A stretch of DNA of 64,000 nt from DASZQL01 sp964391865 (GTDB taxonomy: Bacteria; Planctomycetota; Phycisphaerae; Phycisphaerales; UBA1924), in assembly GCA_964391865.1 (NCBI GenBank), contig CAYMNQ010000003.1:372001-436000 (forward strand), given 5' to 3'. The position numbers and the translations under genes are program-made. How positions within the stretch are numbered: the stretch's first letter is position 1; each line of letters begins with the position of its first letter. The notes beneath the pieces were generated by a model. It did no database searches. It was not told where the DNA came from and saw only the letters and a program-made list of their open reading frames with translations. Of this stretch, positions 35,255 to 43,800 are shown one piece after another.

Positions 35255-35352
35255 CCCGTGCCACGACAATCCGGTTCCTCCGGATTGTCGTGCCCATCGC
35301 GGCTCAACACATGAGGCACGACAATTCTCCGAGCAGAATTGCCGTGGCACGG
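35255..35352. repeat. Two CACGACAAT palindromes between lipA and the phosphatase
   Basis: CACGACAATCCGG (35262-35274) and CCGGATTGTCGTG (35280-35292) form a perfect 13-bp stem with a TTCCT loop. A second, imperfect hairpin (CACGACAATTCT and AGAATTGCCGTGGCAC, 35318-35350) follows 25 bases later. Both share the GTGGCAC/GTGCCAC end word found at 48160. The first may end lipA transcription. Confidence 0.85.
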
Positions 35353-35368
35353 TCGAGTGTTGATCCGT

Positions 35369-36487
35369 TCAGGCGCTAGTGGTGCGCGCGGTGGCGATGA
35401 GTTGTTCCATCCCCTCCGCGGTTTCTCTCGCCGCGCCGGTGAGTTGGCTGGCTTGGTCGTCGGCGTGGTAGCTGGAGCGCACCATCGGGCCGCTTTCGAT
35501 GACCTTAAAGCCGAGCTTCAATCCCTCTTCGCGGTACATCGTGAAGGTGTCGGGGTGGACCCAGCGGTCGATGGGGAGGTGGTTGGGCGTGGGCTGGAGG
35601 TACTGGCCGATGGTGAGGATGTCGATGTTGGCGCGCGAGCGGATGTCGGCCATCAGTTCGAGGACTTCCGAATCCTTCTCGCCGATGCCGACCATGATGC
35701 CGGTCTTGGTAACGAGCCCTTGGTCTTTGCACCGCTTGAGCAGTTCGACGGAGCGGTCGAACTTCGCCTGCGGGCGGACGGCGGGGTACATGCGGCGGAC
35801 CGTTTCGAGATTGTGATTGAGGATCTCGGGGCGGGCGTCGATCACGAGTTGGAGCGCGTCCCAGTTGCCCTCGAAGTCGGGGATGAGGACTTCGATGGAC
35901 ATGGTCGGGCAGGTTTTGCGCGTTTCGATGATGGTCTTGGCCCAGATGGCGGCGCCGCCGTCGGCGAGTTCGTCGCGGTTCACCGAGGTGATGACAACGT
36001 GCTTGAGGCCCATCAGTTGGAGCGACTGGGCGACGCGGTACGGCTCATCGGTGTCGAGGATGGGCGGCTTGCCGGTTTTGACGTTGCAGAAGCCGCAGGA
36101 GCGGGTGCAGGTGTCGCCCAGGATCATGATGGTGGCGACGCCGCGGGACCAACACTCGCCCATGTTGGGGCAGCCGGCTTCCTTGCAGACGGTGTGCAGG
36201 CGGTGCTCGGTGAGAATGGCGTTGAGACGCTCATATCCCGGGCCGCCGGGGAGTTTGGCGCGGAGCCAGGCGGGTTTTTTTTTGGCGGCGAGGTGGCTGG
36301 TACCGCCCGGCTCTGACTGGTTGTTGAGAACGAGATTGGTGAGCGAGACGAGGGGTTTTTCGAGGCGTTTGACAGGGTCGCCGCCGAGGGGGCGGGGGTG
36401 GCGCGCGAGGGCTTTGGCGGAGATGGCGACCCCCGGCCCGGTGTGGGGTGTGTCTTGATCGGCGGGGCGCGCGGCGGGGGGTGGCAT
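35369..36487 (-). CDS. lipA: Lipoyl synthase
   Basis: 372 residues, a radical SAM enzyme that inserts two sulfurs into protein-bound octanoate to give the lipoyl cofactor of pyruvate and 2-oxoglutarate dehydrogenases. Auxiliary cluster ligands C101, C106 and C112 lie in C-K-E-A-G-C-P-N-M-G-E-C, the SAM cluster C127, C131 and C134 in C-T-R-S-C-G-F-C, and the C-terminal R-S-S-Y motif (with Ser ligating the auxiliary cluster) is intact. The N-terminal 45 residues are an extension without recognised function. No lipB was seen nearby. Confidence 0.96.
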   Translation of the reverse strand: MPPPAARPADQDTPHTGPGVAISAKALARHPRPLGGDPVKRLEKPLVSLTNLVLNNQSEPGGTSHLAAKKKPAWLRAKLPGGPGYERLNAILTEHRLHTVCKEAGCPNMGECWSRGVATIMILGDTCTRSCGFCNVKTGKPPILDTDEPYRVAQSLQLMGLKHVVITSVNRDELADGGAAIWAKTIIETRKTCPTMSIEVLIPDFEGNWDALQLVIDARPEILNHNLETVRRMYPAVRPQAKFDRSVELLKRCKDQGLVTKTGIMVGIGEKDSEVLELMADIRSRANIDILTIGQYLQPTPNHLPIDRWVHPDTFTMYREEGLKLGFKVIESGPMVRSSYHADDQASQLTGAARETAEGMEQLIATARTTSA

Positions 36488-36880
36488 GTCGCATCAGTAT
36501 AGAGGGGGTATCGCCCCGCGATCGGCGGGGATTGAAAGTCGGCGGTTCGATGAACAGAAGGGCGTTGGGGGGAGTAATTCAGGCGGAATTACCGGAAGCG
36601 GGCTGAACGTGTCCCTGCCGCGCGGTCGATACGACTTCGGCAAGGAGTGCGGATTGGGAGACTTGAGTCCTGAGTCTTGAGTTTTGAGCTTTGAGCCGGA
36701 GGATGGTTGTGGCGCGGCGAGCGATTGCGGTCGTGCGGTTGGTTTCACGGCTCCGGTCTCAAGTCTCAGGTCTCAAGACTCACGGCTCATTCGCCGCGTT
36801 GACAGGTCGGGTGGTGCTGGTAGCTTTGAGAATCTTCGCGGCGAGCCCGATTTTCGCCGCGTGTGTGCAAGGAGTCGGAT
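36488..36880. repeat. Spacer with inverted GAGTCTTGAG-type words
   Basis: About 390 bases without a gene. ACTTGAGTCCTGAGTCTTGAG (36661-36681) and neighbouring TTGAGTTTTGAGCTTTGAG words are mirrored by CTCAAGTCTCAGGTCTCAAGACTC (36758-36781) about 80 bases on. The same words occur at 24751-24770. The AAGGAG at 36869-36874 is the ribosome binding site for the exporter gene. Confidence 0.75.
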
Positions 36881-38530
36881 GTGATCGATCGGCCAACGAG
36901 CGGCAGGAACGAAGCCCCGACGCGACCAAGCGCCGCGTCGAGCGGGATGGCTCGCCGGCTGCTCGGCGTGTGTGGGTTGGCACTGGGCTCGCTGATGCTC
37001 GGCGGGTGCGAGGTCGATTCGTTCTTTGATCCCTCGGTGGTGGGTCGGTGGGAGAACACGCCGACGATTGTGCCGGTGCTCGAGCGGATTGACGTGATCG
37101 AGCGCGACACGGGGCAGTTCGTTGAGTACACGAAGGTGCTGCCGGAAGACTTGATCCCCGAGCCGTCGGACTACCGGATCCAGCCGGGCGACGGGATCGT
37201 GATCGAGGTTGACGATTTCCTGCCGGGCGGCCAGCCGGCTCGGTACGAGCGATTGGTTGATCCGCGCGGGTTCATCGATGTCCCGCAGATCGGGCGCTTG
37301 TCGATGACGGGCAAAACGCGCACCGAGGCGGAGGATTTCATCGCGCAGGCGATCCGGGACACTGGGATTCTCGATAACCCGTTTGTGTCGCTCCAGGTGC
37401 CGAGCCAGCGTCAGCAGACATTCGGCGTGTTCGGTCGCGTGGCGAACACGGGTCGGTATGTGATTCCGAAGCCGGATTACCGGCTGCTGGAAGCGATCAC
37501 GGACGCGGGCGGGATCGATGAGACGATCCCGAACGTGTACATCATCCGTCAGGTGCCGCTGAGCGACGTGGTGAAGAGCGGGGTGAAGGGGTCGGCGCGG
37601 GAAGTTGATCCGGGCGTGCCCGAATCGCGACCCGAGCAGCCGACGGGCGAGGACCTGATTGATCTGATTGAAGAACTGACGGCCCCGCCCGAGGGGACGA
37701 GCCCGCCGCCGACCACGACGCCGGGCGTGGTGGGGATGTCGGCGTTGTCGTCGGAGACGCCGCGGGCGGCGCGGCGCGTGGGTCGGTCGGCGAGCGCTTC
37801 GGCGGTGAGCAGCGCGCAGGACGGCACGCCGCCGGCGATTGATCTGGTTGATGATGAGCGCGTGATGCCCAAGCCGGCGGAAGACTCGAGCGCCGCGGCG
37901 AACATCGGCGCCGGGCAATGGGTGTTCCTGAACGGTGAGTGGGTGAAGGTGGGCTTGAACCCCGAAGCGGCGAGCGGGCTGCCCGAGGGTGAGGACCCCT
38001 TGAAGGGCGCGGATGCGGCGGCAAACCTGATGACGCAGCGCGTGATCGAGGTGCCGGTGAAGCCCTTGCTGCAGGGCGTGGCGCAGTACAACGTTGTGAT
38101 CCGACCGGGCGACGTGGTGAGCGTGCCCGGCACGCCGACGGGGATCATCTATGCGATGGGCCCCGGCATCGCGCGGGCGGGGACGTACCAGTTGCCGGGC
38201 ACGGGGCAGTTCACGCTGATGCGTTTGATCGCATCGGCGGGCGGTCTGTCGGCGATCGGCATCCCTGAGCGCACCGACATCACGCGCATTGTCGGCGAGA
38301 ACCGGCAGGCGACGATCCGGGTGGACGTGCGGGCGATCTTCGAGGGGACCGCGCCGGACATCGTGCTGCGCCCGGACGATCTGGTGAACTTCGGCACGAA
38401 TTTCTGGGCGACGCCGGCGGCGATCATCCGCAACGGGTTCCGGTTCAGCTACGGGTTCGGGTTCCTGATCGATCGGAACTTCGGCAACGACATCTTCGGC
38501 GCCCCGCCGACGAACCAGTTCGGGCAGTAA
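36881..38530 (+). CDS. Wza-like polysaccharide export outer-membrane lipoprotein with SLBB domains
   Basis: 549 residues; the GTG at 36881 has AAGGAG 6 bases upstream. A lipoprotein signal (L-G-S-L-M-L-G-G-C) is followed by a polysaccharide-export domain (Y-R-I-Q-P-G-D-G-I-V-I-E-V and V-F-G-R-V-A-N-T-G-R-Y), a proline-rich spacer of about 120 residues, and a second SLBB-like domain (V-V-I-R-P-G-D-V-V-S-V-P and G-T-Y-Q-L-P-G-T-G-Q-F-T-L-M-R-L-I). These proteins form the outer-membrane channel for capsule or exopolysaccharide. The long Pro/Ala-rich insert is unusual. It opens the cluster ending at 50.7 kb. Confidence 0.88.
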   Translation: MIDRPTSGRNEAPTRPSAASSGMARRLLGVCGLALGSLMLGGCEVDSFFDPSVVGRWENTPTIVPVLERIDVIERDTGQFVEYTKVLPEDLIPEPSDYRIQPGDGIVIEVDDFLPGGQPARYERLVDPRGFIDVPQIGRLSMTGKTRTEAEDFIAQAIRDTGILDNPFVSLQVPSQRQQTFGVFGRVANTGRYVIPKPDYRLLEAITDAGGIDETIPNVYIIRQVPLSDVVKSGVKGSAREVDPGVPESRPEQPTGEDLIDLIEELTAPPEGTSPPPTTTPGVVGMSALSSETPRAARRVGRSASASAVSSAQDGTPPAIDLVDDERVMPKPAEDSSAAANIGAGQWVFLNGEWVKVGLNPEAASGLPEGEDPLKGADAAANLMTQRVIEVPVKPLLQGVAQYNVVIRPGDVVSVPGTPTGIIYAMGPGIARAGTYQLPGTGQFTLMRLIASAGGLSAIGIPERTDITRIVGENRQATIRVDVRAIFEGTAPDIVLRPDDLVNFGTNFWATPAAIIRNGFRFSYGFGFLIDRNFGNDIFGAPPTNQFGQ

Positions 38531-38872
38531 GCCGGGATCCACCGCGGAGACGCGGGGAGCGCGGAGCGAGGAAGAACTTGCCGCAGATGGACCCAGATGG
38601 ACCCAGATAGGACGGGAAGTACGAGTTCGGAACTCTGTTCTTCTTTATATGGGAGCATCCGGGTCCATCTGTGGCAGATTCTCCTTCTGTGCACGGTGAG
38701 GCATCGGTTTGACGTTTCGACACAGGCTCCGATCGGCGGTTCCGGGGCAGGCGAGCGTCCGCTCTGGGTCCGAACATGCCCCGTTTGATTGGCGTACCAT
38801 GGTGAGCACCGGCCGGGATGCTGGTGCGGGGATCGTTCCGGCCGCCGAACAATTGCCTGATTGTGGCATGGG
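38531..38872. repeat. Spacer with CAGATGGACCC palindrome before the exosortase
   Basis: CCGCAGATGGACCCAGATGG (38581-38600) is mirrored by CATCTGTGG with GGGTCCATC (38660-38680), the same word family as at 18108 and 27878. The 180 bases before the start hold GGGGCA...TGCCCC complements near 38742-38782, a possible leader structure. No gene is supported. Confidence 0.7.
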
Positions 38873-39871
38873 ATGATGAGCGCCGAGGGCGCGGGAGTCG
38901 ATGGAACCTCTGTCGTGAGCACGGTGAGCACCGCGAGCCTGTCGAAGCAACCGCTTTCCCCGCAGGGGGTAGGTTCGCTGTCGGCGTGGCGTCCTTCGGC
39001 GGTGGAGATCGCGGCGGGGGTGGTGGTGCTGCTGGGGGTGATTGCGCTGTTCGTGAACTTCCTGTTCACGCAGGGGAAGTGGAGCTACGAGCACTCGGCG
39101 GACTGGGGTCACGCGTATCTCGTGCCCTTCATCAGCGGGTTTTATGTGTGGAAGCACCGGGAGCGGTTCGCGCGCCTGCCGCGGATGACGTACTGGCCCG
39201 GCTACGCGGTGCTGGTGCTGGGCGCGGTGTGCTACGTGTACTTCACGATCGGGTTCTCGAACCACATGTTCCAGGGCGCGGCGTTGCTGCTGGTGGTGTC
39301 CGGCGCGGTGATGCTCCTGCTGGGGCCCGCGGTGTTCCGCGCGTCGGTGTTCCCGATCGCGTATCTGGGCTTCGGCGTGACGATCGCGCAGATGATCATG
39401 GAGAAGGCGACGTGGGGGCTGAAACTGCTGGCGTCGCAGGGGTCGTGGGTGCTGCTGAACATGCTGGGGGTGAGCACGGACCTTGAGGGGAACATCCTGA
39501 AGATCACGGACAGCGCGGGGAAGACGACGCCCTTGAACGTGGCGGACGCGTGCGCCGGGATGCGGATGGTGGTGGCGTTTATCGCGCTCGCGGTCGCGGT
39601 GGCGTTCTTCTCGAGCGACCAGTGGTGGAAGCGGATCGGGGTTCTTTTGCTGGCGGTGCCGGTGGCGCTGCTGATGAACGTCGTCCGCGTGACGGTGCTG
39701 GGGCTGCTGTCGCTGATCGATTCGAATCTGTCGGTGGGCGAGGCGCACACGTTCATCGGGACGCTGCTCTTGATCCCGGCACTCGGGTTGTTCATGGGGT
39801 GCGTGTGGGCGATGGACCGGCTCGTGAAGGAAGAGAAGCAGCCGGCGAAGTCGAAGGGGGCGGCGGCATGA
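38873..39871 (+). CDS. Exosortase
   Basis: 332 residues, eight or so membrane segments. Candidate catalytic residues are Cys227 in A-D-A-C-A-G-M-R, Arg272 in N-V-V-R and His292 in A-H-T-F-I-G, the triad order of exosortases, which remove PEP-CTERM sorting signals. Classic exosortases have A-C-S-G-L-R; here A-G-M-R replaces S-G-L-R. It lies inside a polysaccharide cluster, as other exosortases do. The start ATG 38873 is a guess between 38873 and 38876. Its stop overlaps the EpsI start (ATGA). Confidence 0.85.
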   Translation: MMSAEGAGVDGTSVVSTVSTASLSKQPLSPQGVGSLSAWRPSAVEIAAGVVVLLGVIALFVNFLFTQGKWSYEHSADWGHAYLVPFISGFYVWKHRERFARLPRMTYWPGYAVLVLGAVCYVYFTIGFSNHMFQGAALLLVVSGAVMLLLGPAVFRASVFPIAYLGFGVTIAQMIMEKATWGLKLLASQGSWVLLNMLGVSTDLEGNILKITDSAGKTTPLNVADACAGMRMVVAFIALAVAVAFFSSDQWWKRIGVLLLAVPVALLMNVVRVTVLGLLSLIDSNLSVGEAHTFIGTLLLIPALGLFMGCVWAMDRLVKEEKQPAKSKGAAA

Positions 39872-40755
39872 GCACGGGTCTGAGCTTCAGGTCGGCGGCG
39901 TTCTGGGCCGCGGCGCTGACGCTGTTCGCGTCGGCGGCGGGGTTCGTGGCGCTGGTGCGCGCGAAGGACCTGTACCTGACGAAGCTGCCGATCCAGCCGG
40001 TGGACTCGGCGGGGAACTTCGTGCCGCTGCGGACGTTGCCCACCAAGGTGCCGGGCTGGAACGCGCCGCGCGAGGACGAGAAGCTGAGCAAGGAAGCGCA
40101 AGAGGAACTGGGGACGGACAACTTCATCTCGCGCTGGTTCGTGGAGTCGCCCGCGCCGGAGGGTCGGGCGCCGATGAGCCTGGAGCTGCATTGCGCGTAT
40201 TACACGGGGACGATCGACACGGTGCCGCACGTGCCGGAGCGGTGCCTGGTGGGCGGGGGGATGGCGATCGACGGGGCGTCGGTGATCGTGGACGTGCCGA
40301 TTGATATGGGCCGTATGGTGATCGACTCGGAAGTGGACCAGTCGAAGTTCGGGGTGGTGTACAAGGCGCGGAGCAACGAGAAGCAGACGCGGTTCCGCGT
40401 GCCGGGGGGGATCGACAAGCTGCGGATGAACGTGACGCGGTTCCGGAGCCAGTCGGGGGACCGGGTGCTGCACGCGGGGTACTTCTTCATCGCGAACGGC
40501 GGGTTGGTGCCGACGGCGGACGAGGTGCGGCTGATGTCGTTCAAGCTGGAGGATGACTACTCGTACTACATGAAGGTGCAGTTCAGCAGCATGACGGTGG
40601 AGTCGGCGGAAGAGCTGGCGAATCTGGCGGGGCGGTTCCTGGACGAGATGCTGCCGGAACTGGCGCAGCGCGTCCCGGACTGGGTGGACGTGAAGGAAGG
40701 TCGCTATCCCGGGACGAGCGCGGCGGACCGCGCGGCGCGCGGCTCGGGCGGTTGA
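39868..40755 (+). CDS. EpsI-family exosortase-associated protein
   Basis: 295 residues with an N-terminal membrane segment (A-A-F-W-A-A-A-L-T-L-F-A-S-A-A-G-F) and a periplasmic domain carrying H-V-P-E-R-C-L-V-G-G-G, the family's Cys motif, then L-H-A-G-Y-F-F-I-A-N-G-G-L. EpsI proteins accompany exosortases and are needed for polysaccharide-linked sorting; the mechanism is not settled. Overlaps the exosortase stop by 4 bases, which means translational coupling. Confidence 0.82.
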   Translation: MSTGLSFRSAAFWAAALTLFASAAGFVALVRAKDLYLTKLPIQPVDSAGNFVPLRTLPTKVPGWNAPREDEKLSKEAQEELGTDNFISRWFVESPAPEGRAPMSLELHCAYYTGTIDTVPHVPERCLVGGGMAIDGASVIVDVPIDMGRMVIDSEVDQSKFGVVYKARSNEKQTRFRVPGGIDKLRMNVTRFRSQSGDRVLHAGYFFIANGGLVPTADEVRLMSFKLEDDYSYYMKVQFSSMTVESAEELANLAGRFLDEMLPELAQRVPDWVDVKEGRYPGTSAADRAARGSGG

Positions 40756-40838
40756 GATCGTGGTGGACGAGCAAGTGAAACGAGCGCGCCCCGACGACCG
40801 GTCGGCGGCGCGAGGTTTATGAAGGAAGGGATCGGACG

Positions 40839-43800
40839 ATGGCATCTCGCGTGAACACGAAGTTCGTGGTGATCCTGGTCGGCGCGCTGGTGGTGATCGC
40901 CGGCGGGGTGGGTTTCGCGGCGAACTACGCGATCTCAAACCGCGGAGCGGACCTGGTGGCGAAGGGCGACGCCCTCATGAAAGAGGGCAAGGTCAAGGAA
41001 GCGGGCGAGATGTACTCGCGCGCGGTGAACAAGGATCCGTCGCGCGTCGACTGGCTGAAGAAGTGGTTTGAGGTGCTGAAGGAAGAGGTGCCTCAGACGC
41101 AGACGCAGATGCAGGAGAAGTACCAGTTCTACGTGACGATCCTGCGGAACCTGGCGAAGCAGCAGCCGGGCGACGCGGCGGCGCAGGAGGGGTACCTGTC
41201 GGAGTTGAACGATCGCGGCCGCTCGGCGCGCAGCTCGCGCCAGGCGATGCAGTCGCAGATGGAAGAAGTCACGGAGCGGCTGGAGGGGCTGAAGCCCGAA
41301 GACGCGGCGACGAAGAAGCTGCGCCGGTACCGCGGCATCGCGGCGGTGGCGATGCTCCGCTTCGGCAACGTTGATCAGAAGTTCCGCGACGAGGCGCTCG
41401 CCGACCTGAACGCGGCGCTCGAGGCGGACCCCGCCGACACCGAGTCGGCGATGAGCAAGTTCGGGTGGCACCTGAACGAAGCGGAGCGGCTGGAGCTCGA
41501 CGGGCAGAAGGCGGAGGCGGCCGAGCAGAGAACGCTGGCGCGCGCGGTGGTGCAGCAGTTGCTCGAGCGCGACGCGAACAACATCGAGGCGCGGCTGGCG
41601 CTGGCCGGGCTCGGCTTCAGTGAGAAGCTGGACAAAGCGACCACCCCCGAGCAGCGGCGTGAACTCGTGAAAGACGCGCGGGCCGAGACGCTGCAGATCG
41701 TGGCGGCGGCGAGGAGTCTGGACCCCTCGAAGCTGCGCTCGGAGACGATCGAAGGGCTGGTCGGGCGGGTGCGCGCCTCGGGCGAGAAGGAAGACTTCGA
41801 GGCGGCGGCGGTGCTGATGAGCTCGGTGCTGGAGTCGCGCCCGGACGACTTCCAGCTCCGCCTGGCGTATGGGATGTTCCTGAAGGACTTGCAGAAGGAA
41901 GAGGAGGCGATCCGCGAACTCCAGAAGATCGCCGACGCTCCGGCGCTGAAGGTCGGCCTGAAGGGCATGCTCTTGCCCACCGCCAAGGTGTACGCGCTCG
42001 CGGGGCAGTCGGAGGCGGCGTTGAGCCTGGCGCAGCGCGCGGAGGGCGATGCTCGGCAGCCGGCGATCGTGCGGGCGCGGCAGTTCCGCGACAAATTGAA
42101 CGAGCAGGCATCGGCGACGCAGAAGGACCTGGTCGACCGCCTGGACGCGCGGCTGGCGATCTTTGACAGCAAGTTCGACGTCGCGGTGTCGAAGCTCTCG
42201 CAGCTCCGATCGAGCGGGCGGTTCCAGTCCGACCGCGACAAGGCGGAGGTGCTGGGGTTGCTGGGGATGTCGCTCGAGGGGCTGAAGAATCTTGGTGAGG
42301 CGCGCCGTGTGTATGAGGAGCGGCTGGCGATCGATGGGTACAGCGCCGACAGTTGGACGCTGCTGCGCCTGGGCGAGGTGTTCGTGCAGCTCGACGACGT
42401 GGCGACGGCGGCGCGGCACTACGAGCGGGCGCTGGCGCTGGACCCGGAGAACGACGCGTTGAAGAACCGGCTGCGCGCGATCCAGACGGCGCGGGCGCAG
42501 CAGGGCGGCGAAGCCGTGACGGACCAGGACCCGCTGGTGGCGAAGATTATCGAGGCGCGCGGGCTGCGTGAATCGAACGATCTGGCCGGCGCCCGGGCGA
42601 TCCTGGAGAGCCTGGCGACCCAGTTCCCGGGCGAGTACCGCGTGGTGCGCGAGCGGGCGGAACTCGAGATCGCGGCGGGCGACCGCGCGACGGCGGTGCG
42701 CGTGGTCGAGGACGCGCTGAAGGTGCTGCCCGACGACAAGCGTCTGAAGCAACTGAAGGTGCAGGCGGAGATCGAGGACCCGGTGAAGGCGATGGAGGTG
42801 ATGATCGCCGACTCGGAATTGTCGCCCACGCAGAAAGCGCTCTCGCGTTCGAGCCTGTACTTCAACAACTCGAGGTTCGATGACGCCGCGAAGGCGCTCG
42901 CGGAGGCGGAGCAGTTGTCGCCCGAGGACCCCGCGGTGCTGGAGATGGGGTTTGTGCAGGCGATCTCGACGAAGAACATCGAGAAGGCGCGGCAGATTGT
43001 GCCCCGGGCGGCGAAGGCGAACGCGGACCAGGTGAACGGGCTGCTGTTCCAGGGGCGCATGGCGCTGGTGGACGGCAAGGGCCGTGAGGCGGTGGAGCTG
43101 TTCAACCAGGTCGTGCAGAAGAACCCGCACCTGCCGCTGGCGTGGAGGTTCCTGGGGCAGGCGAACCAGTTGGCGGGGCGCGTGAACGAGGCGCTCGACG
43201 CGTTCAAGCGGGCGCTCGAGGGGCGGCCGAATGATGTCGAGACGATCAGGGCGTACACCAACGCGCTGGCGCGGGCGGGGCGGTGCGTGGAGGCGCTCGA
43301 GCGGCTTGACCCGGCGAAGGGCGGCGGGCTGCGCTTCGCGCCGAACGACGAACAGCTTGTGAAGTTGTGGCTCGAGCTCGAGGGGCGCTGCGGCGACAAG
43401 AAGAAAGCGATCGATCGACGCGTCGCGCTGTTCGAGATGAATCCCAAGGACTCCGACAACGTGCTCGTCCTGAGCGAACTGCTCACCGAGCGTTCGGAGT
43501 GGGACCAGCTCAAGGCGTTGATCGACGCGTTCGAGAAGACGGAGACCAACGACCCGCTGCTCGTGACCTACATGCGGGCTACCATGTCGGCGCGGCGCGG
43601 GAATGTGGGGGAGGGCGTCGAGACGTTCAAGGCGTACCTGAGCAAGACCCCGCGCGACAAGCAGCGGACGGCGGACTATCTGACGTACGGGCAGTTCCTC
43701 GTGGGTAATCGGCTGCTGGCGGATGCCTTTACCGCCGTGTCCGCGGGGCGCGATCTGCAGGACCCGAAGACTCGCGAGATCGATCGGCGTCTGGGCGACT

